NCBI GenBank assembly: GCA_032718475.1
Contig: JAUCBJ010005170.1
Coordinates: 1 to 56,068 of the forward strand
Direction: 5' to 3'
Source of the DNA: Nemertoderma westbladi
Lineage: Eukaryota; Xenacoelomorpha; Nemertodermatida; Nemertodermatidae
DNA length: 56,068 nt
Position 1 is the stretch's first letter; each line of letters starts with the position of its first letter. The position numbers and the translations under genes were made by a program. Below the pieces are notes generated by a model that was not told where the DNA came from, searched no databases, and saw nothing but the letters and a program-made list of their open reading frames with translations. Below, in pieces: positions 1 to 9,222 of the stretch.

Positions 1-976
1 ACATTCATGAATAAATACTGATCAACGTTAAACATTTTATGGTGACCTTTGGTGTTGGGTTTTTTGCAATATATAACGATATCGAAAGGTGAACTTCCGA
101 AATTAAAGGCCCTGGTCTATCCCGGATTGAAATTGAATTGACTTGTATACTATTAACGTGTTTACTATTGAACTATTACCTCTTCCAATGACAACCATTA
201 AAACCTTACCATACGACCTCTAAAATTAACCCTGAATAAATTACAGTATATTTGATGACTGCTCGATATTGTTTTAACTCTTTTAAAATTATGATGTACA
301 TTTTAATGTTTTAATTAATTAAACCGCTCGCTGAGGACGCCCGCGAGGGGGAAATGCTTATAAGGTGAAACCAAACTTTATATATTCTTATTCTTATTTG
401 TTGTAAGTCACTTTTTTGTCAATGTCGCTAACTAGTTTGACAAAAAAAGAACGGGTGCGGGCGGGTCGATTCGCCCCTCGAGCTATTCGCATCAAGTCTA
501 TTCACCCAAGTAATATAATATACAGTATGTAATATAATAATGAACAGGGTCTATACTATAACTAACTATCACTGTTCAAATATTTTTAGTTTAGGCCCCC
601 TATCTAGGTATCATTTTTTTATCATTCTAATTCAAAAATTATAATGATAAAGGTACACATGTTGGTCTAGTGCGATAATTTACAAATTACAATTACGTGT
701 AGGACTACTGTACAGCTGTGTAGTATATTGCATACATAGTCTGACAGTAGCCTAGACATGCTAGATAAATATTTAAAACAAACATATCAGCATGTAGCTA
801 GCCTGCTCATAAGTCATAATTCATTCTACATCTGCTGTTCTGCAGTTCTGTAATTATGCCCAACAGTTTATTGTTGCTCCATAAAACTCACTACAATTGA
901 ATCATCAAATCCCCTGATCATTTTGGGTTTTCTAACTAATAGTTTTAGAAAGTTCTAACAAGAATTAGTACCGTAA
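1..976. other. non-coding AT-rich stretch
   Basis: I see no coding region here. The stretch is AT-rich with scattered stops in all frames. At about 411-450 a short inverted repeat is visible, with a T-rich arm ending in GTCAA and a matching arm starting TTGAC followed by A's, around a loop of about 16 bases. Nothing else is interpretable. Confidence 0.5.
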
Positions 977-1012
977 AAGGACAACTCTACTAGTAGTAGT
1001 AGAGTTGTCCTT
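977..1012. repeat. perfect 16-bp hairpin
   Basis: A perfect inverted repeat: the arm at 977-992 (starting AAGGACAACTC) pairs with 997-1012 around the 4-base loop GTAG. It lies between two copies of GTACCGT (about 968-974 and 1014-1020), so it may be a tiny foldback insertion with a short flanking duplication. No function is evident. Confidence 0.6.
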
Positions 1013-1319
1013 GGTACCGTATTAATCAGACTCAGAACATTACAGCATTAAATAATTTATAATTATATGTTGACTGCCACATGTCCCTAAAATCTGGGGG
1101 GAATAAGTCAAGGGGAGAATCGACTCCCACCCAAAAAGAACACGTCTTTTTTGTCAACAAAAAGGTAATGTTGAATTAAATTTCAAAGCAATTTTCATGA
1201 CATTGATTTTTTATACTAGCTAGTTTTTTCTACTTTTTTTATAAATGTTATAGAACAAAGTGTTAGTTATCAATTATGAGAAATATCGAATATACCCAAA
1301 ATCGTGAGAAAAAGTTTAA

Positions 1320-1940
1320 CTTATTTCGCTAGGGAAAAAAGTAACCCATATGATTGCATTGATTTAAAGTCGTAAAACTAAAGGAAGTATAATATTTTTA
1401 GTGGAATTTCTTAAATGTTATTACATATTGAAAGAGCGTCGGTTTAGAACAGGTTTGCAAGTAATTTGAGCAAAAACCATTCACACACTTAAAAGTTATT
1501 GCAACTTTAGTGTCTGCGAGGCGAACTCCAAAACGGAACTCAATATCCAACCTATTGGTTTAAGTTGTTAAGCGGCTCTCTAGTTACGTAATAAATATTC
1601 AAGAACACTAAATTATTTAACATTGAGTAAGGCAGCATCGGGAGTTGAAGAGTACAATAATTTGAATCGCAGTAACTATGGAAGCAATGTAGTTAAATAC
1701 TACAGTTCAATTTATTTTGTACCACTATATCGCTGTACTTTTATTAAAGAATTGAGCCACAAAAAGTACCAATTTAAGAAAAAAATTACGTATTAAAAGG
1801 GAAAAAAAGTAGATCATTTTTTTTTTAATATTCGCTCGACACTTTATTAACCTCGCTGGTGCTCGGTAAATAAAATTCCTCGAGAATAATGAAAAAAAGT
1901 TCTACTTTTTTTCCCATGTAATAAATAATGATAATTTAAC
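1320..1940. repeat. dispersed repeat family, copy 1
   Basis: This stretch recurs with moderate divergence at 49115-49640 and, split by an insertion, at about 44930-46095. Shared landmarks in order are a block around GCGAACTCCAAAACGGAACT (about 1521-1540), AAGCGGCTCTCTAG, GTAAGGCAGCATC, AGTAACTATGGAAGC, AAAGAATTGAG and TTTTTCCCATGTAA. It has no coding capacity that I can see and probably derives from a non-autonomous transposon. It overlaps the 3' flank of the phosphatase-like gene. Confidence 0.6.
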
Positions 1941-2016
1941 ACCTTCGATGGAGACGACACAGAAGGTTTCAACTGCAGCAACTGGAAGAAATTAAATAAA
2001 TCACATTCAGCTATTT

Positions 2017-2616
2017 TCATATCGTTGCCGGTGAATGGGGCACCGGCAGTAACTGTTTCGGACCAATGAACTTGCTCATTCCGGCTCTGAATAGTTCCCA
2101 AGTGACCCCGTTGTCAGGGCAACGGATAACCGTACATCCCATAGCAGCAACGGTCTGGCAGTTACCCCATTGGTCATCGAAAAACAACATTTCTTCGGGT
2201 TTGGCACCGGTTTTCCTAGCAATGTTTTTAATATGGAGAGATTTCTTGGCTTTATAAATCTCTATGGGAGAGAAAACGTCTTTTAGATAAATGTTCGGTT
2301 TGGTTCTATCGTTCTCTATGTTAAACTTCTCCAAACATTCCTCAGCCCAGCTGGGTTCGTCGCAACAGCTGGCCACCGCGACGCGAGGGTTCCCATAGCA
2401 ACCGCTTACTAACTCCCTGAGTATCGCCGCAACGTCGCCCATCAACCGAACCTGGTTTCCGACCCGATCCCGGAGAGTTTCTCCGTAGTTCTCAGTCCGG
2501 AAGGGCGACCCGCCTCCTCCCCAGAGTTGGAACATCTCGGGATCCCAGACTGTGGCGTCCAGGTCGAATACGACCACAGCCGGAGGTTTACGGGGTGCGG
2601 TAAATCCGTTGGCCAT
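2017..2616 (-). CDS. magnesium-dependent phosphatase 1-like HAD-family phosphatase
   Basis: A complete single-exon frame of 199 residues. The N-terminal HAD motif I reads VVFDLDATVWDPEMF at about residues 14-28, supplying the nucleophile Asp and the DxDxT acid/base Asp. A conserved TENYGETLRDR-like segment follows, and HAD motif IV appears as MLFFDDQWGN at about residues 143-152, giving the Mg-binding Asp pair. This order and length match eukaryotic MDP-1, a cytosolic HAD phosphatase linked to dephosphorylation of protein tyrosines and of glycated amines; substrate choice here is inference. The ATG at 2616 has a favourable context (A at -3, G at +4). An AATAAA-type poly(A) signal on this strand lies at 1843-1848. 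No introns are apparent, so a retrocopy is possible, but the frame is undamaged. It starts the window's host content and has no operon partner. Confidence 0.85.
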   Translation of the reverse strand: MANGFTAPRKPPAVVVFDLDATVWDPEMFQLWGGGGSPFRTENYGETLRDRVGNQVRLMGDVAAILRELVSGCYGNPRVAVASCCDEPSWAEECLEKFNIENDRTKPNIYLKDVFSPIEIYKAKKSLHIKNIARKTGAKPEEMLFFDDQWGNCQTVAAMGCTVIRCPDNGVTWELFRAGMSKFIGPKQLLPVPHSPATI

Positions 2617-3069
2617 TATCTCATTATAGATAGACCTCCAACTACACTGAACTAATCCAGTAATCTGCTAATCACAAAACAATCTTTATTTATTAAATAC
2701 TGAAATGGACCTACCGTACCCGTTCATTTTAAAACTAATCATGACACAGTTTTAATTTTCCCACGTTGACACGGGTTACATTTGTAGCCCTTTGCATTTT
2801 ATCTTATTATTGGAGACAAGGGGGGAACTCGACGCAAATCCCAATCGACCCTTTTTTAGAGACTAATGGTCGCACCCAGCCGGCAGGTCGCGGCCTATCA
2901 CAAGCCTAATTGTCTAAATTAACTATAACTCATCACGTTTTCGGCAATATGATTGGTGTTATGCTTATTATACGGACGGCTAAATAATAATTTCTTAATA
3001 AAGTACTAAATGTACTTTATCTACTGTTCAGTAATACTATTTATATGATAATTATATTATTCTTATATA
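2617..3069. other. intergenic, 5' flank of the phosphatase gene
   Basis: No coding region seen. This is the upstream side of the minus-strand phosphatase-like gene, so its promoter should lie here, but I find no clear TATA element at a convincing distance. Confidence 0.4.
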
Positions 3070-3605
3070 AGTTATACAGGTATAAAGGCGACTATTCGAC
3101 CCAGTGAACTGAGGGTAAGTCGCACGCAAGTGGTCGGTAGTTCGGCTTACATACAGTATATCATCATAGTCCAACAATAGACTATATGGAGGGTCGCTAA
3201 AAGTCGCAAAAATGTAGACTATAGGTGGAGCCGACTTTGCCGACCAAATCGACTCTTCCGAACACCTCATGGGCCGTGTATAAGGGGCGACTATTCGACC
3301 CAGTGAACTGAGAGTAAGTCGCAAGTGGTCGGCAGTTCGGTTTACATATATATCATCATAGGTCTACAATAGGCGAATTTGGCGAATATTCGACCCAGTG
3401 AACTGAGGGTAAGTCGCAAGTGGTCGGCTAGTCGGCTTAGATATTTCAAATACAGGGGTGGTCGGAAGAGTCGAATTGGTCGGCAAAGTCGGCTCCACCT
3501 ATAGTCTACATTAAAGTTTTGCGACTTTTAGCGACCCTCCATATAGTCTATTGTAGGCCTACAGTATGATGATATATGTAAGCCGAACTGCCGACCACTT
3601 GTGAC
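3070..3605. repeat. composite foldback repeat with three internal direct repeats
   Basis: Two long arms are inverted copies of each other. The left arm (about 3165-3268) reads through GGAGGGTCGCTAAAAGTCGC and GGTGGAGCCGACTTTGCCGACC. The right arm (about 3465-3560) carries their complements in reverse order. Three direct copies of a block containing ATTCGACCCAGTGAACTGAG lie at about 3094, 3292 and 3388. All copies are rich in GTCGGC/GCCGAC. No transposase is present, so this resembles a foldback-type non-autonomous element or rearranged copies of one. Boundaries are approximate. Confidence 0.6.
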
Positions 3606-3807
3606 TTACCCAATTAACATGGCTCCAAATGCCACCATAAATATAAGCTAACAAACTTATTTATAACATAATTTATATCATTTTTACATTTATTTATACA
3701 GCAACTAATATAATTTGTGCAGTTTCTATCACTTATAATATATGTAAATCATTTTGTAAAGTTAACATTTTGGAATAAAACTACATACATACTTGTTGCA
3801 AAGTACT

Positions 3808-4020
3808 TTACAGTGTTCTGATCCTCGTGGCTTTATTTTCCCTCACTCACTAACGTTCGTTCGTGTAACAAAGCCACTCGGATCATCACACTGTAAAGTG
3901 CTACTTTACACACAAGTATGTAAATAGTTATTACAGTGTTCTGATCCTCGTGGCATTATTTTCCCTCACTCACTAACGTTCGTTCGTGTAACAAAGCCAC
4001 TCGGATCATCACACTGTAAA
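3808..4020. repeat. two tandem hairpin-forming units, 123-bp period
   Basis: Each unit begins TTACAGTGTTCTGATCCTCG and ends in a near-complementary CGGATCATCACACTGTAA, so each can fold on itself (3808-3897 and 3931-4020). The units and the spacer differ by only a few bases. This looks like a MITE-sized palindromic element tandemly duplicated with its flank. Confidence 0.65.
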
Positions 4021-4249
4021 TTGCTACTTTACACACAAGTATGTAAATAGTTATTATTTATTTATGGGGAATTATTTGTAATTATGCATTTAAACTTTCT
4101 AGAACAACCTAATTATTACGAGGTGACATATTGGATATACTGGACATACATAGTAAAATGTATGGCGTAGGGACATACTGAGAAATAATGTCGCACTGCG
4201 ATATAAAGCTGGAAAATACGTCGCCCTAACTACGTCGCGAAACTAATTC

Positions 4250-4415
4250 CATACTAATAAATAAATGTTTTTGTTTTTGTCTATAATGATTAATTGTTCT
4301 AGAACATTTTATTTATTACAGTATCGCATATATTTATTGTTACATTTATTGTAAATAGCATTTCAATTTATTTCTCTGCATGATTATCATTAGCTAGTAT
4401 ATTTAAATGGTATAA
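4250..4415 (+). promoter_or_regulatory. upstream block conserved between the two fibrinogen-related loci
   Basis: This flank matches about 37430-37580, upstream of the decayed paralogue, including TTGTTCTAGAACATTT, ACAGTA, TTGTAAATAG and GATTATCATTAGCTA. The match shows that the duplication included upstream sequence. It may hold promoter elements or an intron end: a pyrimidine-rich stretch ending in TTTTAG follows the ATG at both loci. Regulatory function is inference. Confidence 0.4.
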
Positions 4416-6257
4416 ATGTGGCCTGTTTTTAGGAACCGCACAAAAAAGTTTTGGTTCACATGCGAACAAAAAAAATATCGTTATTCGCTGGAGTATTTAA
4501 AACAAAAAGATGTAGATATCAAGATAACGTCCAGGTTCAGTAGACCCAGTCGTGGAAGAATTCTACCACCTGTAGAAGAAATAGAATCGGATGAAGATGA
4601 GCAGGCGGCTCAAATAGAGGAAGATGAAGACATAGAGGCGAACATTCCGAGCTCACCTCATCCGAACAATGCAGAACAATCAAACTGGCTGTGCAGAAAG
4701 CTGAGTGATTGTGACAAGCGGAAACTTTTAATCGCGGTAATAGGGATTTTTCTGCTGTCTATTACAACTGCAATAATATTAATAGCGCTGTTACCATATG
4801 TACCAGTTGTGTCGACCACCATTAGCTCAATACATTTAGGTTATGTCCCAGACACAAACGGTGTCTCCTCTACAACCGATGTCGCTGAAAGTACCACACC
4901 AACGGAGATAGATGGTGCCTCGTCTTCAACCAAGGCCGCTGAATGTAAAAGACTTACGGCCACAGATAGTGCCTCCTCTACAACCGAGGCCACTGAAAGT
5001 ACCCCACCAACGACCACAGATGGTTCCTCCTCTACAACCGCGGCTGCTGAAATTACCCCAAAAAACACAGATGGTGCCTCCTCTACAACCGAGGCCGCTG
5101 TAAGTACTGCACCAACGACCAGAGATGGTGCCTCCTCGACAACCGAGGCCGCTGTAAGTACCGCACCAAAGGAGACAGATGGTACCTCCTCTACAACCGA
5201 GGCTGCTGTAAGTTCCGCACCAACGACCACAGATGGTGCTTCTACAACCGAGGCCTCTGAAAGTACCCCACCAGCGACTACAGATGGTGCCTCCTCTACA
5301 ACCGAGGCCGCTGAAAGTACCACACCAACGACCACAGATGGTGCCTCCTCTACAACCGAGGCCGCTGAGAGTACAACACCAACGGCCACAGATGGTGCCT
5401 CCTCTACAACCGAGGCCGCTGAAAGTACCGAACCAACGACCACAGATGGTGCCTCCTCGACAACCGAGGCTTCTGAAAGTACCACACCAACGACCACAGA
5501 TGGTGCCTCCTCTACAACCGAGGCCGCTGAAAGTACCACACCAACGACCACAGATGGTGCCTCCTCTACAACCGAGGCCGCCGAAAGTCCCGCACCAACG
5601 ACCTCATACGGTGCCTCCCTAACAACCCCAATCACTGATACGACTCAGATAACGTTAGACACCTTCCCATGTGCCGGAAACAAGTTGCCAGAGAAAGTGG
5701 TTTCCAATGGAGATTTAAAGAAAACATATCTGCGATGCTATTATGGGAATAAACTTTTAATACAGGTACATGACAATGATAATTCCTTTGAGACCAACAA
5801 AGATTGGAAGGAATATAGAAAAGGTTTCGGTGACACCCATCGTTCTGGTTACTGGGTTGGTTTGGAGACTATTCATCTGATAACCAAAAGATGGGTATGC
5901 AAACTCGAAATTAAATTACTTATTCAGAGTAAAATCTCAAAACATAGTTATACTAATGTGAAGATCGGATCAGAACACACGAATTACACGTTTCAATACG
6001 ATAAATGGAGTTTCAGTGGTTATAAGGTGGGAGACGGAATGGTTGGAGCAAGAGGGAAACAATTCTCTACAATAGATAGAGATAACGATGACGATACCAG
6101 CACGTCATTGGCTGGAGATAGACGAAGCGGTTGGTGGCACACAAAGGAGTCTAGAACGGATCTCAACGGACACGTTACTGAGAATGGAACAAATTATAGC
6201 TATTGGGACAGAACTTTAAGTCATTTTAGTTATATCTACCTCATTGACTGCAAATAA
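4416..6257 (+). CDS. single-pass membrane protein: mucin-like repeat stalk and C-terminal fibrinogen-related domain
   Basis: 613 residues without interruption. An N-terminal, probably cytoplasmic region of about 102 residues includes an acidic stretch at about 60-75. A hydrophobic segment at about 104-130 (LLIAVIGIFLLS...) is the likely transmembrane anchor, with type II topology. Then come about 14.5 copies of an 18-residue Thr/Ser-rich unit (consensus DGASSTTEAAESTTPTTT, about 145-405), an expected O-glycosylated stalk. The C-terminal 200 residues form a divergent fibrinogen-related domain: DWKEYRKGFGD, YWVGLETIHLIT, FSTIDRDND and GWWHTKESRTDLNG align with the classical order. The cysteines normally next to the WW motif (CA...GGWWY..C) are absent, and the N-terminal cysteine spacing is unusual. 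The layout is like FIBCD1 and invertebrate FREPs, so surface recognition is a reasonable inference. The TTTTTAG soon after the ATG could be a splice acceptor, leaving the first 6 residues uncertain. Confidence 0.75.
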   Translation: MWPVFRNRTKKFWFTCEQKKYRYSLEYLKQKDVDIKITSRFSRPSRGRILPPVEEIESDEDEQAAQIEEDEDIEANIPSSPHPNNAEQSNWLCRKLSDCDKRKLLIAVIGIFLLSITTAIILIALLPYVPVVSTTISSIHLGYVPDTNGVSSTTDVAESTTPTEIDGASSSTKAAECKRLTATDSASSTTEATESTPPTTTDGSSSTTAAAEITPKNTDGASSTTEAAVSTAPTTRDGASSTTEAAVSTAPKETDGTSSTTEAAVSSAPTTTDGASTTEASESTPPATTDGASSTTEAAESTTPTTTDGASSTTEAAESTTPTATDGASSTTEAAESTEPTTTDGASSTTEASESTTPTTTDGASSTTEAAESTTPTTTDGASSTTEAAESPAPTTSYGASLTTPITDTTQITLDTFPCAGNKLPEKVVSNGDLKKTYLRCYYGNKLLIQVHDNDNSFETNKDWKEYRKGFGDTHRSGYWVGLETIHLITKRWVCKLEIKLLIQSKISKHSYTNVKIGSEHTNYTFQYDKWSFSGYKVGDGMVGARGKQFSTIDRDNDDDTSTSLAGDRRSGWWHTKESRTDLNGHVTENGTNYSYWDRTLSHFSYIYLIDCK

Positions 6258-7901
6258 CTTTAACTCGCCATAATGTTATCAATTACAAAGGATTACCGGT
6301 AATATCTGAGTATTTGTACAATCGTAATAGACAGACTTACAGTAACATCTAATGGCCTGTGTACATTCCAACAACACCAATTACCGGCTTCTTATAATAT
6401 TTTTTTTTCCAGTTGATTAACGCTGTAGAACATCATAATTTTTTTTCGAATCTGCGTTGACGGAGAGTGGTTGCTACAGGTGATGTTGTACACGTGTACC
6501 GGGGGAAGATAACGGGGAAGCTCATTTACCTTACTACATGTAATTCAACCTGTTGCGGTTACCTTTAAAGTGTTGTGTGACTCTACTCTAAGCTGCCAAT
6601 CATTTCATACATGACCACAGAACCAATCCCAAGGCCACCAATGACATAGCAGTGCATATTCCATTGCCATTGCATTGTCATTATAATTGTGTATAATGAT
6701 TCAAGATTCCTCCCTCCCCTACCTCTAATTATATTAAATGTTAATAAAGAAAGAAATTATAAAATATATTTTTATTCATAATTTTATTTATACAAAACTG
6801 TAAGCATAAAAAAATAGTAAGCTAATATGTATGCACGCACAAATATCTTCTTCAAAATTGACTTAATGTAATAATAATAATGATACGATATTTTTTTTGA
6901 AATCCGATATGTACGTTATAATAGCATGTACGGCCTACAGGTTAGTCAATTTAAATAATTTTATGAATTATATTCCAGTTAAGCGTAACGTAATCATAAT
7001 TTTCTCCAATATTGAAATCGGATTATTAATACATTATTAAATTCTGTTAATTTGTATTTTAATTAATTAATGGAGGGTTTTAACCGCCACCTAACAGCCA
7101 CCATTTTGCTCTTAGGTCCTGTAAAAGAAGGAACGAAATCTACTTTCTTTGCGATGTCATTTTTTGAGTTTTTTGTATAAATAAATATTGTAGTAGTATT
7201 TTTGGCTCTCTTACAGTTTGCCGTGCCACCTATTGCTATAATGTTGTTATAATGTTGCTATAATTTTGTTATAGAACAAATATTTTAAGATCATTTTATT
7301 ATATCAAAATATGGCTATAATGGCAAGGTAAAGTGTAAGAGTCCCGCATTTTTCTTTAGTCTTTTATAAGAAAACCACCATTTTTGATTGTTGGAATTAT
7401 GTAGTAACAGGAACCGAGATTTGCTAATAAAACAATTATTACGTGCCAAAGGGGGACCATTTTTTGGTTTATTTGTAGTAGTATCTACCTTCGCGCAGCA
7501 CGAGACTCAGTTATGAGATACAAAGTAAAATTGAGCGATTCTATCACAAAATCGGCATTTAATAAAACCGGCAATAAATCAAAGAAGGGGGGAAAGTTCC
7601 TCCCCTTCAACCCCCTTTTAATCTGCACCACCCCGACCCAAAGGCGCACAGAGGATTGATGAGGGGCAGGTATTAACAGAAAATTTGTGTTCGCGGTATT
7701 TTAAGTTAGCATAACGCGAGTTACATATTTTATTGATTTATATTTTATGAATGTGCCAATATCAGTGGTGGGTGCGGGAACACAAAATTTGGGCACATTC
7801 AATAGACTGGGGGCGATTTACGGGCGAACAGGACGCGGGATCCATCTCAGATATTTAAGGGCCATGGGTGGGGGGTAAAATCAAGCAATACTCTCGGCTG
7901 T
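6258..7901. other. intergenic region between the fibrinogen-related gene and the BEL element
   Basis: No coding region seen. A possible poly(A) signal AATAAA lies at 6743-6748. The rest is AT-rich up to the target site of the retrotransposon. A purine-rich GGGGGG tract with complementary CCTCCCC lies near 7590-7615. Confidence 0.4.
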
Positions 7902-7906
7902 CAGGG

Positions 7907-9222
7907 TGTAAAAGCTTCTGTGGGATATAACTGGCCCCTTTGCTTCGCAATCCAGTTTCCCCCCAGGCGCTGGAATACTCTAAAAAGGTTCTCTAACTGT
8001 ATATATATTCCCCTCGCCCTCAAGGTACCGTTACAGGTGTTTTAACGGACATAAAAGTCATTCTGCTATATACGTGTTTTAGCGGACATGGTAAGGCAAA
8101 AAACCTGCAATGCGACAAATACCTTTCATAGCTTAGCCGTGATGATTCATATTACGACATCTAACAGCTGGTTGCTGACATGGAAACAGCCATTGGACGC
8201 ATGGTTCTTTGTTTGGCTTGAGCCAATCAGAGCGATTTTTCCTGTCGACGTGTAGCTTTTCGGTCGATCATAGGGAGAGTGTTCAGTCTTACTTTTTTTT
8301 TCTTGATACTTTGTTGTTATTGCTGTCTAGGCCAGGAACAACGGCTCTAGAATCAATTCGTTTCATACTTTTAGAAGAAACATTAGTAGGCTAAATTATA
8401 GAGCGTATGACTGTTATCAATTCAATTCAATCCAATTCAATCCAACTCAATTCATATATCAATGCATATCAAATCAAATCCATTCACAATACTTTGTTGT
8501 TATTGCTGTCTAATTATCGGTTCAACATACATTATTATACTGCTGTTTACTGTTGTGTTTTGGTTGAATATCATTTGGAGAACATATATAAAGAACCCAA
8601 ATTTCCCAATTTTCTTGATACACTACAGGTTAGAGAGACGGGTTATATATAGCGATTGCGACTTATATTGTTGTGGTTTGTAGTGAATTTAATGCTATTT
8701 GATAAGCACTACATTGGTCCGTTGCTGTTCTCTTTATATATGATAAAATTCATTGACGGTCGGCAAATTAGTGAGCAGTATTGTGTGTTACCGGTAGTGT
8801 GCATGATTGTGATTGATAACTAAGCATTTCCTAAAGAATGCGCCTCATACGTGAATCTTAAGCCTTACCGACTTACCGTTGTGATTAGTATAAGTCATAT
8901 CTCGGTTTACTTAGATAGAGCGCCACGTCCTAAAGGAACTGTTAATATTTCCCGAAAGTAAATAATATTAGTCAGAAATTAATTATTAACGATCAATCGA
9001 ATAATACAATACAGTAAGCTTCACTGCAATAATAATTTAAGCCCTCAGAATCCAGTCTCCCGGGATTATCCAGCGGGTGAATGGACGCGCACTAGGCTGG
9101 CTTCTGCTAATGTTGTGTTTGTTGGTATTAAATATTTGTCATCTTCTAAAGTATATTTATAAACCAAAAGACATATAAATTTTGGCAGGTTAAACTGCTA
9201 AAGGTCTTCAAAAGCGCGTACA
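7907..9222 (+). repeat. 5' LTR of the BEL element
   Basis: 1316 bp, starting TGTAAAAGC and ending GCGTACA. It carries a 13-bp segment (about 9157-9170) absent from the 3' LTR. It contains repeated CAATTCAATC motifs at about 8420-8450 and a TATA-like box at 8585-8593. Short open frames inside are identical in both LTRs only because the LTRs are copies, so they are not evidence of coding. Confidence 0.93.
8585..8593 (+). promoter_or_regulatory. putative LTR TATA box
   Basis: TATATAAAG fits a TATA element and is preserved in the 3' LTR (about 24889-24897). It is well placed inside the LTR to drive genomic RNA, but no start site can be confirmed from sequence alone. Confidence 0.4.

Noticed and set aside
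4841-5635. 264-codon antisense frame, Val/Ser-rich
   Set aside because: Shadow of the mucin repeat units of the fibrinogen-related gene; the sense strand has the membrane segment and C-terminal domain.
8209-8683. Small proteins of 61, 81 and 73 residues repeated at 24513-24987
   Set aside because: They are identical because they lie in the two LTRs; no codon or domain evidence for translation.
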